Position numbers and translations under genes: made by a program. The notes under the pieces are model-generated. The model saw only the letters and a list, made by a program, of their open reading frames with translations, was not told the origin of the DNA and searched no databases. 64,000 bases of DNA, taken from the NCBI GenBank assembly GCA_902729315.2, contig LR746279.1, positions 2,880,501 through 2,944,500 of the forward strand, written 5' to 3'. Shown piece by piece: positions 1 to 11,600 of this stretch (position 1 is the stretch's first letter; every line of letters begins with the position of its first letter). This DNA is from Spirodela intermedia. Lineage: Eukaryota; Streptophyta; Magnoliopsida; Alismatales; Araceae.

Positions 1-73
1 GAGATTTAGAAATCATAAAAATCCCCAATGCATAAGAGGTGACTGATATCAAGATGGATTTCCAAGATTTCAC

Positions 74-491
74 ATCATGACTCTCCATTTCACAGTATTG
101 CCTGACCTGAGTAACAGTTACATTCTCCTTGTTTCCAAGAGAGAGAGCTTCATCAAAGGCGTAAAAACAGATCAAACGCACTTGTGCAAATACCTTCTTC
201 ATCAAGATACGACGCATACTCAAACACAAGTTTTGATAAAGTCTGTGTCTCCAGATCTTCAAGAATGTTGCTCTGCTTGTTTGTTACAAGTAACAAATAG
301 AGAGCTTCAATCGGCTGGTAGACATAGCATACACTTTCCATCTCAACAAAGGTATGCTGCTTTCCAGTACCAAGAAGCTTCGAAAATGCTGCGAGTAGGC
401 CCTCTATCCTTATTCGAGCCATATCCACAAACTGCCTTGAGACAAGTGCTTTCCCAGACTTGCCTATGATGGAAGCCGCGAGGACAACCAT
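74..491 (-). pseudogene. Coatomer subunit delta (delta-COP) N-terminal fragment, frameshifted
   Basis: Reading from an ATG at 491 on the minus strand gives the N-terminal longin-type region of delta-COP, the COPI coat subunit of Golgi-to-ER vesicles. Recognisable blocks are [52 protein letters not shown] and LDEEGIC. Two residues are missing in the TQTLSKLV block. A one-base insertion in a T run (about 162-168) breaks the frame, and the neighbouring frame then continues with [19 protein letters not shown] and QYCEMESHD. Similarity stops at 74, directly before a GT on the minus strand, which looks like an exon-intron border, so this is a genomic exon copy rather than a processed one. No other delta-COP exons are visible, although the window begins only 73 bases further on. 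It lies close to an LTR element in the same orientation and may have been captured by it (inference). Confidence 0.8.
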
Positions 492-1089
492 CTTGGAGAT
501 CTGCATAGTGTCAAGATCTGATGCAAAGGCTCTCAACTATGACAGTTGATTTGATGATGGGGCTTAACTCTCAGGAGAGGTGCAGGCCAGAAACCCTTCC
601 ACCGATCGAATAATGAACTCGCAAAGGAACTGGAAGGTGAAGACCATTTCGATGAAAGCAGAGGTGAGCAGACAACACCAGACAACATAGACTGTAGCAA
701 TGTGAACTGTGGAAAACTTTGGTCACCAGACTAGGGAAGACATAGAACTGATGCTGAATATAGGGAGACGAACTAAGGAAGACGGAGTACGACACTGGAT
801 TGAGACAAGCGTGAACAAGAAGTTGATTTTTACCTCTCATAAAACGCTGATGAAGGTGGAAACAACGGTAATAGACCAAGATATTTATTCAGCCTCTAGA
901 CAGAAGGCTTGATGCAGACAGAAATGACGACGATGAATTTGAAGATGTCGTTGACGAACCTGCTACTGATGAACTCAAATATACTGTCAAATGACAGACG
1001 AAGATCAGTGCTCTCTTGTCGTAGAACTACCTCGCCGGCAGAGAACCTCGCCGGAAGAGGAGATGACAGTGAACTCGTCGTCCTAGATT
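492..1089. other. Unassigned stretch between delta-COP fragment and LTR element
   Basis: No convincing gene. Short open frames exist on both strands but show no family signature. The stretch joins the delta-COP fragment to the repeat-rich internal part of the LTR element and could be the interior of that element. Its origin is not clear from sequence alone. Confidence 0.4.
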
Positions 1090-1230
1090 AGAGGACTGAC
1101 GAAAGTATAACCGCTCTAAATGGCGGAAGGAAAACCTGCTCGAAATGGCAGAATATCACGCCTTTAAACGGCGGAAAGATAACACGCCTCCAATGGCGCA
1201 ATAAGTGCATCAAGATGATGCCAGAAAGAA

Positions 1231-1434
1231 ACTCGGCAGAGGCGGAAGGCCTCGCCGGAAAGACACTCGGCAGAAGCAGTGTGCCTCGCCGAAAAGATAC
1301 TCGGCAGAGACGGAATGCCTCGCCGGAAAGGTACTCGGCAGAGGCGTATGGCCTCGCCGGAAGGATACTCAGCAGAGGCGGAAAACCTCGCCGGAAGGAT
1401 ACTCGGCAGAGGTGGAAGGCCTCGCCGAACAAAG
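1231..1434. repeat. Tandem repeat, 34 bp x 6
   Basis: Six units start with ACTCGGCAG or a one-base variant at 1231, 1265, 1299, 1333, 1367 and 1401, exactly 34 bases apart. Each carries the core CCTCGCCGGAAAG with small changes. As 34 is not a multiple of three, the array cannot encode a repeated peptide in one frame. It lies inside the LTR element. Confidence 0.9.
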
Positions 1435-1693
1435 AGGGTTTTGAAACCCTAACCTGTAACCTGTAACCTGTCTGTCGCCAGATGTTAGTGGTGGCGTCGA
1501 CGCTCCCTAGACAAGCGACGTCGAGCAGAACCGACGCGGAACAGAGCTGGCAGCAGCAGCAGTGGTGCTCCCTCAGGTAGGAGACGCCAAACAGAGGCGG
1601 CAGCAACAGTGGTGGAGGCGATGGCGCTTCCCCAGATGACAGAAGTCGGACAGAGCCGACGAACCTTAGCGGAACGAACCCGCTCTGATACCA

Positions 1694-1867
1694 TGTTGGA
1701 AATAGAGAAAAAAACCTCGTCACGAAGGACAGAGAGGAGAACGGCGGAAACCGCCTCAAGATTCATTCAACTGTAACCCCCATTATATAGGGAGTAACAA
1801 TACAGAAAGTTTACCAAAATACCCTCAACTAATTACCCTATTTCCCTATGACCTAGAACTTCCAACA
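1694..1867 (-). repeat. LTR of the non-autonomous element, 174 bp
   Basis: The unit starts TG and ends CA, with 8-bp inverted ends TGTTGGAA/TTCCAACA. The adjoining primer-binding site fixes one boundary exactly. The central part holds CATTATATAGGG, a TATA-like motif read on the plus strand. No second copy was found, so no target-site duplication can be checked. Confidence 0.75.
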
Positions 1868-2352
1868 CCAAGCACAACCACTCTTCATCTGAGATGAGCC
1901 GCGGTGTCATCGTTCTGAAACCCGTCTATTCTAATCATATAAACGGGCGAACACCCGTTCAACCTCAGAATTACAAGTCGAAGCAGGTTGGCTCGAGCTG
2001 TGGCCTACCCTTGGCGACTCCCTTCCTTGCTGTTGTATGTCGATAACGATATCAAGATCCTGTAGTTCAGTTGGATATATATGCATGCTCAACTGTTTCC
2101 TCAGTTTCTGGAGGGCCGATTCTCGGTGATTGTCCGAGGGGACATCGCGACGGAGAGTAGGTTTCAGTGGCAGCTAGGAATAGTCTTTATCATCATCAGA
2201 TGCTCAACCCCGCCTTCTCCCAAGTCATGTTTTCACATCAACCCAGTATATATTTCGAGGCATTCTGAAGAACAATCCAATCTTCCCTCCTCTTCTCTCG
2301 TTCTCTCTCGCTGTAGAAAAATGAAGAATCAAGAACCAAGAACCAGAGCAAA
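1868..2352. other. Intergenic, no gene seen
   Basis: Spacer between the LTR element and the PP2C duplicate. No coding, RNA or repeat signature was recognised. Confidence 0.5.
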
Positions 2353-2640
2353 ATGATGGCCGTGCTCTCTGATGCTCGAGCCCCCGTCATAGTTAAGCGA
2401 CGGCGGCTGGAGGATGTAGGCCGGCGGCGATTCTACCGGTTCTCCTGCCAAGAAGGTGATCGTCGGAGGCACCGATATCAACAACTTCTGGGACGCCAAG
2501 TAATTCGGCTCCGCGGTGGTTGGCGAGCTGGACGCGTCTTTGGTATCGTCTTCTTCCACCAAGACCCGTGATGGCCCGGCCGTCTACGTCGCAGATCCTC
2601 TTGGGAGGAAGACGCATCCAAGTCACCGTCGGGAACCTAG
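2353..2640 (+). pseudogene. PP2C N-terminal fragment, decayed duplicate of the downstream gene
   Basis: From the ATG at 2353 the DNA tracks the start of the PP2C gene at 3161. Shared pieces include TTAAGCGACG, GGAGGATG, the block encoding PAKK...GGTD, TTCTGGGACGCCAAG and the serine-rich stretch encoding VSSSS. A frameshift lies between the KRRRLEDVG part and the PAKK part. The conserved tryptophan codon after DAK is TAA at 2501-2503. Similarity fades before the catalytic domain. The leader just upstream also resembles that of the intact gene (AAGAACCAAGAACC against ACCAAGAACCTCG). This looks like a local duplication that has lost function. Confidence 0.75.
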
Positions 2641-2811
2641 CGCGTTGATTTGGCGTCCAAGAAGTCCAAAGAGCTGTTGGGAGAGTTGTCCCAGTCTCGT
2701 CTTCTTAGGAGGACGGCTCGAAATGCCGCCGAAAATGCCGAGAGTACGGCCATCATCTACACCCTCGGCGGATTCTTGGTTCTTGGTTCTTTTTTCTCTA
2801 CAGCGATCAAA

Positions 2812-2832
2812 CGAGCGAGCGAGCGAGCGAGC

Positions 2833-2878
<46 letters not shown>

Positions 2879-2891
2879 AGAAAGAGAGAGA
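2812..2891. repeat. GAGC/GA microsatellite
   Basis: A (GAGC)n run merges into (GA)n with scattered A insertions. It lies between the PP2C fragment and the intact PP2C gene. Confidence 0.9.
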
Positions 2892-3065
2892 TAAATACCT
2901 CTAACGACTTTTACTAAAGATAATGATATCAATCACAACGGGCATAACAACCTTAAATACCCTCCCCTCCGCTTCTACCGTCTAAGTTTCCACATCAATC
3001 CAAGTCCAGAGTATATTGCCTTGCTCTCATCGTCCTGCTCATCACAACTCTAATTCCTTCACTCA

Positions 3066-3066
<1 letters not shown>

Positions 3067-3100
<34 letters not shown>

Positions 3101-3107
3101 CCTCCCT
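3067..3107. repeat. CT-rich microsatellite in the PP2C leader
   Basis: A (CT)n run ends in CCCTCCCTCC, about 55-95 bases upstream of the PP2C start codon. It may be part of the 5' untranslated region; CT-rich leaders are common in plant genes. Confidence 0.85.
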
Positions 3108-3160
3108 CATCGTAGAGCACCGAAAGCAAAGCACCAAGAACCTCGTCTTTTGATAGGAAG

Positions 3161-4225
3161 ATGACGGAGGTGAGCTGTAGCGCTGAAGCCCCCTGTGGAT
3201 TTAAGCGACGTCGCCCGGAGGATGAGGCTGGTGGGGTTTCTTCCGCTCCTCCAGCCAAGAAGATGCGCATCGGCGGCACCGATAAGGATCCAGAGGATGC
3301 CTTCGACTTCTGGGACGCCAAGTGGTTCGGCTCCGCTATCAACGGCAAGCCTGATGAATCTTTTTCCTCGTCTTCGTTCACGGAGGTGGAGACGGCCGGG
3401 GAGTCCGGCACTGCAGCTCCCCGATGGAGGTTGAAGCTGGATATGGGCAGCGCCTCCCGGCCCAAGAAACGAAGGAAACCGCTCGGCGAGGACGCCCACT
3501 TCGTCAGCGAAGCGAGGAACGCGTTCGGCGTTGCCGACGGCGTCGGCTGCTGGTCCAAGAGCGGCGTGGACGCCGGCAAGTTCGCCCGGCAGTTGATGTC
3601 CTCCTGCAAGGAGGAGCTGGAGCGAGCCGGTAGCTGCAGAGCCACCGGGTCCGTGCTGCGACGCATCCTCAAGAAAGCCCTGAGGAAGACGACCGCTAGG
3701 GGGACGTCAACGGCGTGCATCGGGGCTGTGGACGGGCAGCTCCTGCGTGCCGTCAACATCGGCGACAGCGGATTCATGGTGGTGCGAGGGGACGCAGTCG
3801 CTTACCGCTCCCCCTCGCAACAGCACTCCTTCAACTTCCCTTTCCAGATCGGCCGGGTGGACGAAGGCACTCCGCTCAAGAGGGCCGTGGAGCTCGCGAC
3901 GGAGCTCGTCCCCGGCGACGTCATCGTGGCGGCGAGCGACGGGCTGTTCGACAACCTGTTTGAGGAGGAGATCGTCGAGCTGGTAGCAAGAAAGCGGGCG
4001 GACGTCTTCGGCGGGACGGCGGAGGAGATGGCGCGTGCCCTGGCGGCGGCGGCCGAAGACGCCTACAGGAAAGGGAAAGAAACACCCTTCGGGGTGGCCA
4101 GTCGGGCGGCCGGGTCCCCCTGGATCGGCGGCAAGACCGACGACATCACGGTCGTCGTCGCGAAGGTACGCACGCCTAAGGCTTCCGGTCTTATTCTCTT
4201 CTCCCAGGGAGCTCACCGTCACTGA
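3161..4225 (+). CDS. Protein phosphatase 2C, PTC7-like family
   Basis: Intronless 354-residue protein. It is a Mg/Mn-dependent serine/threonine phosphatase of the PPM/PP2C group, closest by motif pattern to the plant PTC7-like (BIPP2C1-type) branch. Catalytic motifs are all visible: GEDAHFV at 109-115, FGVADGVGCW at 122-131, GTSTACIG at 181-188, NIGDSGFMVVRGD at 199-211, QQHSFNFPFQIG at 220-231, GDVIVAASDGLFDN at 252-265 and GKTDDITVVVAKV at 324-336. The metal-binding aspartates of the ED, ADG, SDG and TDD motifs are present. The first 100 residues are basic and serine-rich (KRRRPEDE, PAKK, RPKKRRK), which suggests nuclear targeting rather than an organellar presequence (inference). ATG at 3161 is the first in-frame methionine. 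The gene has a broken duplicate just upstream. The family call is firm; the substrate is unknown. Confidence 0.92.
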   Translation: MTEVSCSAEAPCGFKRRRPEDEAGGVSSAPPAKKMRIGGTDKDPEDAFDFWDAKWFGSAINGKPDESFSSSSFTEVETAGESGTAAPRWRLKLDMGSASRPKKRRKPLGEDAHFVSEARNAFGVADGVGCWSKSGVDAGKFARQLMSSCKEELERAGSCRATGSVLRRILKKALRKTTARGTSTACIGAVDGQLLRAVNIGDSGFMVVRGDAVAYRSPSQQHSFNFPFQIGRVDEGTPLKRAVELATELVPGDVIVAASDGLFDNLFEEEIVELVARKRADVFGGTAEEMARALAAAAEDAYRKGKETPFGVASRAAGSPWIGGKTDDITVVVAKVRTPKASGLILFSQGAHRH

Positions 4226-5500
4226 CAGGGAGCCTCGCCACGATCAGGTCCAATGGGATGGCAATTCAAGTGAAGCCAGAAAGGAGGACGACGGTGACGC
4301 GTCGCTCGATCGAGGCGAGTCTCTGGGCATCTTGAGCTTTGTGTCATCGTCTTGTCCGGTATTTGTTCCCTCCTCAGCACTCGGATTTTGATGCGCTTTA
4401 CGCTTTTGGCTAGCAGGAGAAACGAAAAGAATCATGCGGTGGATGAGAGACGTGTGGAGCGGAACGTCGGCGTAGGAGCCCCAATGAGCCGGAAAGAACG
4501 AAGGTCTCCTGGTGTGAGAATGAAGTCAGATTCGTAAACTCGTGATTCGAAACAAGCAAGAATAGTTCTTGACCGAATCCACGAGTACCCATTGACGTGA
4601 CATGCGAGTGTGTATAAAGTATCAGCAGACGTTAAACAGCGAGTAATGTTGTCTGCATGAATTTCTTGAAATTTTTTGACCGTTTGATGAAACAATGAAC
4701 CATCTTGAGGAACACCTTTCTGATTGCATTCAATACTATCTCCTTTCTTATTTTCATTGAACCATCATTGAGGAAAGATCTTCGTCACCTTGTCTTCTCA
4801 AGCTCAAAGAAGAGAAAACTTGCCTATCCACGTATCAACTAATTCATAGGCAATTAAAATATCATGAGACTGAAGTATATATTATATTAAAATATTAAAT
4901 ATGCTCGATCTTTTCAAACTACCTAACATTCCAAAAGATCTCTAACTGGCTATATGTATTCTAACATATCAAAAGATCAAAATAAAATAAAATAAAATGA
5001 TATCTATATGTCTAGATGTTGAGTTGGACAAAAACTAATAATCTATTTGGGTAGACTACTCTTTGAATCAATAAAATAGTAGACCCATATAAAAAAAATT
5101 ATCTCAATGATTTTGAATTAAAACACATTGTAAAACACCCATCACAAGAGCTCTTAACACATGCTTCAGCAACACATCAATTTATTATATTCAGACCAAA
5201 CATTATCACCTACATTTTGTTACAAGTGAAATCTCGTCAAAATTTTACTAACCATTCAAGCACCCACAAGATCAAGAATATTCATACTCTCAACTTCGAA
5301 ATCTTGTATGTGAATGTGCTACATGAGATGTGAACTTCTGCCCTTTACAAGAGGAGAACATGATGCTAGTAGAACTTCAAGGGCAACCACATCTAAATGA
5401 TTCCAAAGATGTGATTTTTCTTGAGTGAATCCACAAATACCCCTTTTTACCATGCTTTTTATTAGAGCACATTGACAGCCCTAAACCTAATTGTCTACAA

Positions 5501-5582
5501 GTCCATCATCCTCTTCAATGTCTTCTATTTTCCTCTCTTGGTCAGTCACTCTATGCATTTTCTCCATTAGCACATCAGTCAC
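5501..5582 (+). repeat. Imperfect direct repeat, left copy
   Basis: Aligns by eye with 8471-8552. Both share ATCATCCTCTTCAA, TCTCTT(T/G)GGTCA, CACTCTATGC and GCATCA, with scattered substitutions and a few small gaps. The copies are 3 kb apart in the same orientation. They could be remnants of one dispersed repeat family. Confidence 0.55.
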
Positions 5583-8470
5583 TCTAGTATGTGGCTTTTA
5601 TGTGATTCGGTTCTCTATAATGTCCAAAATGAGTAGAATAAGTACTCAATTATCCACTTAAATATGTCTCAATGTGTTTACTTTATATTTCTTTGGAATC
5701 TATAACACCCACTAAAAAGAATACGAATTATGCCAGCCATTAGACATAGCAATGATCTAATCAATCCTCAAAAACATTTTTGGTGAAATGATTTTCCATT
5801 CTCATCCATATTCTAATATCTTGGAGTTTTCTTCATTTTTCTTCTTTCATGTCAAGCTCATTTACATATTTGAATATGCCACTTTTCTTCCCTATTTTAT
5901 TTATAATCCAAGGAAGAAACTATACTTACCCATCATATGAATTTTTAATTCATGTATTATTATTTCATAAAAATCATTGTGCATCACTTTTCTTTGTTTA
6001 AGTGAAGAGTGTTGTCTAATTAAAATTGAACCCAATGTTTCCTTTAAAACCTTAATTTATGAAACCAGATGGTTGATAGACATAGACCTTTTATTTAATC
6101 TCATTATGCATAAAACACTCATCTATTTTAATTGTTAAAACATCTCTATAGTTTTGTGTCCTTTCTATATATATGTAACAATTATATTATAATTTTATTT
6201 AATCTATCCTCTTGTAGATATGTTTTATCACAACTATTTCTTCTTTTGATGTATTCCCTTAGGCTTTTGGTGTTGTTATTATTTTAATAATCATTTCTCA
6301 TCCAGCTAGTTTTGAATACCCAATTGATTCTATAGATTTATCTGATGATCTAGACACAAGTGTCCAGACTTTGCTCTTTTCAAACTGATCTAGCTCTTCA
6401 CACATGGTTGAGATTGAATTTTTATTATATAATCGTTTCTCTACAAATAGTTTTCTAGCGTATTCAAAAATATGCGTTTTTAAATTTTACGAGGTTGATT
6501 TATCAAGCATCACTCCAAAAATTGACACCTTTCTCTCTATTATAATTCTCCACATGTATAACTTTTGTCAATATCATAAAAGGAGGTATTCTTGTCTTCT
6601 GGAGCATTTTTAGTTTTAACTATATAAAAAAAGAGAAAATATATGTTGGAATCTTAAATGTATGATGCCTTGATGATAATAAATGATTATAAGATGAAAA
6701 TATCAAATTATGCTTAATTTTGAATATACTTTACATGAGACTAAAGATAGAATTATTAAGAGATAATTCTTTAAGTGCCCAAATGAGAATTGATTCAATA
6801 CATTCATGGTAAAAGATTGAATTCATTTACTTCGATGATTTTACTGTGTGAATTTATTAGTTTGTATATTTTGTAAACATTATTAATATTTAAATAAACT
6901 ATCATTGTGACAAAATAAGCAATTAGAACATTTAGATCAAGAAGAACTTATGAAGAAAAAAAGGACTGAAATTTACTCTCTATTATGTACCCATGATACT
7001 ACATCATTAATTTCAAATATTTTTTATATGAAATTAATTTATTGAATGTAGTTTTCATTCTACTGCATAAGATTTTTCAAACATTAATGAATTCATTTTC
7101 AGAATTAATGATTTTCAATATTTTGAATCACTAATGCTACATTATAAACATTGAGATTATAACTGAAGGCATTAACTTGATAGTCTTATTTTATTTTAAA
7201 TTGGATAAATTTTGATTAGGACATCCTCATTTTATCTTCATGCATTATCAATTCTACTTAAAAATATCAAATCCTTACCAAACTTGGCCAAATTAATATG
7301 GTTGATATATACACCGTATTTTTATGAAGTATGTATTTATTTCTATTGGTGATATTCTAATCATTAACTAACATATTGTATTGGTTTTCCGTATGTTAAA
7401 ATTTCTACCTCGTTTTCATATATAAATTCAAAAAAACTTTTGAGTTTAATTAGTTTGGAACAACTGTCTTTTCCCCCTTATGATTCAAGTCATCTCTTGA
7501 TTTTTTCTAAAAAATAATTCAGAGACCTGTATTATTACTCACCCTTCACAAAGATGGCAAGTTTAAGAATTATTTTATGTTTTCAAAGTTCTTTCTCAAC
7601 CAAATTCAAGTTGCACGAACTTCCACCTTTTATTGGCATCTATATGAGAAGAGGAATAAAAAACTTAAAACTACATCATTCTCCTGCTCACCAAATTTTT
7701 GGATGCTTCTCAAGTTGAATGTATCTCATCGTGAAAGTTTTCCTTATTATTTGTGCAATAAAGTGGTGATTAATATTCTATAGTCACTTGTATGAGTTAA
7801 ACCTATTGATCAATTGTTAGCTTCCTAGAGTCATAAATAAATCTAAAAGCAGTCTAGTCTTATATTGATTGATCTATAAGTATTATAAGACTTAAGATTT
7901 GGAAGAGATTGAAGATCTTAAATAAAGTTGATTAAAAAATAAATATTAGAAGTTGATCAAATTCAATCTTCTCTCCTTTTTTATCTAAGTTTAGCCTTAA
8001 ATCTCAATGATATATACAAACATAATTTTGACCAGAATTGAGAAAATATTTCCATCATAGTTTGTTAGTTATTATATGAATTCAAATTGTTTCATTTTAT
8101 GTGAACTCAAGTAGTTTGTGTTCTCAATAAAAGAGTCAATTCATGAGTACACTCGTCTAGTTACATGGGTTTCACACTCATACTAATGAATACACTCAAT
8201 AGTCTTTTAAAATGGTGCTTTTACTCTCACAAATCTTATTTCTTATGCATTAAGAACGTTTTATTTATTCACTTACCTTTGTTGCAGGTAAATTGACTCA
8301 TTCAATAGAAGAAATGATAACCAAGTATAGAAGTGAGTTGACTCATGAAGAAGGCTTATTTCCTTCAGATACCTAAAAAGCTACTTTAGCTTCTGATTTT
8401 AAAAAAAAAAAATTAATTACTTTTCAGCAAGTTCCTCATAATAAGAAGGCAGTTGACTAGTCATCTAAAA

Positions 8471-8552
8471 GTGTATCATCCTCTTCAAAGTCTTCAATCT
8501 TTCTCTTTTGGTCAACCACTCTATGCGTTATCTTCATTACGGCATCACATTG
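8471..8552 (+). repeat. Imperfect direct repeat, right copy
   Basis: Partner of the copy at 5501-5582. It ends shortly before the last exon of the FTRC gene on the other strand, so it may lie in that gene's 3' flank. Confidence 0.55.
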
Positions 8553-8694
8553 AACACCATTGATCCGGAATTTACATTAAAAGACTTGCCACAGGAAAGC
8601 AACGAGTTACAAAGTTCTGGGATATAAGCCCATCAACAGATGATAACACCATTAGAGAACCATGACGTAATAAGCAGAGAATTTACACGGACCA

Positions 8695-11600
8695 TTAGTA
8701 GTTGGCCGTTGTCTCCTTAATCTCCTCCGTGGAGATTCTCTGCAACAAAATTAGATCAAGTAATCAGTAGTAGATCAATGGATGGAACTCGCCCAAAACC
8801 ATGCATAATATTGAATAAGAATATGCATTAACTAATCATGGAATACAAATGTGAGAGGTAAATTTTCTGATTGATTTTGCTGAGAATTTTCCGGCTCTTT
8901 GAGTGACTGACTAATCGTAAGAATCAGTGACCAACTGAGGCATTCTGGAGCCATAAGTCTAGAATGGCAAATTAGCATGGAACAAGCAGTCATTGAGGAG
9001 TTCAAGTCATGAAACATGCAAGCTCATGACCTAAAGTTAATATGTTTTTATTGTGTATTTGAGTTAGTAAACCCTAAGCAAAAGTTCTTCTGGAAGAGTG
9101 GACGAAGGAGAGGAACACCAACACCATAATTTATACTTTATTCTATCTGTACAAGGACTTGATACAGAGTTCACTCACCAAGTATGAACGTAAAGCAAAA
9201 AGGATTCATACCAATTCATCACTAATGAATCCTTTTATGGCCTACTTGTGACCGACAAGGTTAATCTTCCCAAAAACCTAGAAGAACCTAGTCACTAGTG
9301 TCCCAAATTTCTAACCACTAATGAATCTCATAAAAAATATTTCAGCCAAAACTAGTGTCATCAATGAGCATGACAATAGTAAGCACGATTGGATTAACTT
9401 AGAAAGGGGACTCGATCTGATGAAGAAACCTGAGGGTTTAGATTTACAAAACCAGAGAGATTGACTATTGTGATGCGACTAAAAAGCTGAGTGAAGGCAA
9501 AGTTCTTACTAGTTTATTTTTTAGATATATTGATCAAGTACGCATGAAACCCAATGAACACAGGTTTCTCTTCATTTCCTTCTCCAGATGCTCATTATGT
9601 ATTTTAATGATGGCCAAAACCAGTACCAATAAGTCTTCCTTCCCTAATGTTAGAACATTCCCAAAAATTCAACGGGAGAAGTCAACCATGTTGTTAAAAA
9701 TGTAGCCGTACTTCACTCACTTCTTGCTGATTTTAGTCTGGACAGCCTTATTATTTTTATATGTGAGTCATATAGAGCTTACTCTGAAATAGATCAAGTA
9801 GAGATCGTTAGCAATGGCTAGGGTTAACAGGTTATCAAATCACCTGGTCTGACCCCGCGAAATCATTGTCTGGAGTTAGAAAAAGCATGCAGTGGCACTC
9901 CTTCCTGCAATTAAAAAAAGTAATTATTAGTTGGAATCCTATCCATCTGTTGTGCCCATTCGACTGTGGACAACAGTAGACAAATCGAAACCTTCAAACT
10001 ATGAAGTGCTTCCAAGAATCTGGGAAGGATTAGCATTGGAAGGAGCAGAACTACAGACTTTCCCAAATCTTCGTCTCATGGCATCTATTTCTGGGCCATC
10101 CTGATTAGCAAACGCTTATGATGGTGATAGTGAGTACGGGGTTGGTTTCTTTAGAAAGTGACCAAGAAACACTCAGAGGAAGCAATATATCACTAGTAGT
10201 CATCAACATAGTTTCAGGGTTTTCATATAGACAACTATATTGGAGAAATTATTTCCTCAATGAAGATTCAACTGGAAAGGTTTCATGTTAAGGAGGCTCT
10301 GTGGTGATCTAACTGACCTTTCACGCATGGGAACACAGGGGCAGTTCCAAAATCCTTGAGACGCTTCAGCCGCCTTATCATCATAATGCCTGAAATTTCA
10401 AGGCATTTGAAGTGAAACTTATAAATAAACTGGAATTTTTAAAAAAATCCTGACAAAATAAGAAAAAAAATAAAGGGAAGAACAAAACAAGAGATTTACA
10501 GTGAAATCAAAAATTATTTACCTGCAAGGACATAGTGGTGCTCCCAGGGAATCTCTATGTTCAGCCAAGCCCTATTTAAAGTTTAACTTATTCTTTTAGG
10601 CCTCCAAAGTAACCACAGAAATAAAGACAACCAAAAGGAAAACCAAAATCATGTAATAGCACGAAGAGTATTGGGTTTTATACTTGGTAAAATCTCTCAT
10701 CAATCAACAACCGTTTTACTGCAAAGAATCATTTAAGGCAGTCAAACAGAACTTGCTCCAACACTACAGGAAACTGCGAACAATAATCAGCATATTCCAA
10801 ACGAGACCAGTTCCCCTGCCTCCCACCTAATCTTTCATAATATTTTGATGGTCTGCATCAAGCCTAATATTTTTAATTTTATTGAAAAATGATACATTGA
10901 ATTCTGGACACAAGTATCCATAACGAGTAATGTAGGACATCTACCTCTTTGAGGGAATAGGTATCATAAATGGACTCATATCACTGAATTCAGATCAGAT
11001 AAACAGGAATATAAAGATTTGACCATGTCACAACATTCCTTTATAAAATAAACCCCACCTATTGTTTCTCCGCCATTTGAGTCTTCTTCACATGACTTGA
11101 CCTTTACCAACCGAACGTATTAAAAAGAAGATAACCAGCTCGCAATCATCCCAGCAGCTTCTTACTATTTGTCTCCTTCCATATTCACCCTTCATCCCCT
11201 TGTTTCTACCAAATTACTTCTCTCCTGCCCAGTATATCCTTCCGGCTACACGATCCATTGCTACCTCCAATTCGTTGCCCTCTGCAACATCACGTCCTAC
11301 TGCCTCCAGTATACCAACCACAATCCCTTTTCCACTTTGTCATACTGGGAGTGTGAATGATCCAGCTGAATGAGAATAAAATTTACTCATATTTCTATTT
11401 ACGAACTAAAGAAATACTATGAATTTATGCAGACTATCTAAAGGACATGATTTTTTCTCGCTTTTGGATTCAACAAGCATAATGATCTGTATCGTACTAG
11501 AACATTAGATTGGTCAGATTGGAATTGAAGTTTTGATCAATAGGCCAAAGTCACCCGATCAGAAAGAACAGAGAACTTTCTTCATGTCTCATCGGACCTG

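Larger units (their letters stand above)
1090..1867 (-). mobile_element. 5' end of a non-autonomous LTR retrotransposon (minus strand)
   Basis: On the minus strand an LTR (1867 to 1694) beginning TGTTGGAA and ending TTCCAACA is followed without a gap by TGGTATCAGAGCG (1693-1681), the classic primer-binding site complementary to initiator methionine tRNA. Downstream of the site is GC-rich non-coding DNA with a 34-bp tandem array and a looser array around 1105-1200. No gag, protease, integrase or reverse transcriptase sequence is visible, so the element is non-autonomous or truncated. The second LTR is not in the window, and the left boundary given here is arbitrary. Confidence 0.75.
4226..8694. 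other. Long AT-rich intergenic region
   Basis: About 4.5 kb with many poly-A/T runs and no reading frame that resembles a known family. Apart from one 80-bp imperfect direct repeat (listed separately) no terminal repeats or element ends were recognised. It probably contains old, decayed transposon DNA, but I cannot name any. Confidence 0.5.

Noticed and set aside
1231-1434. CRISPR-like array
   Set aside because: Units are directly adjacent with no unique spacers, and the genome is a plant nuclear genome.
1088-1759. 223-residue minus-strand frame
   Set aside because: It runs through the LTR, primer-binding site and 34-bp repeats and has no family resemblance. It is a by-product of GC-rich repeats.
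4166-4207. Possible intron near the end of the PP2C gene (GT...AG)
   Set aside because: Only 42 bases long, below the usual minimum for plant introns, and the frame stays open through it.
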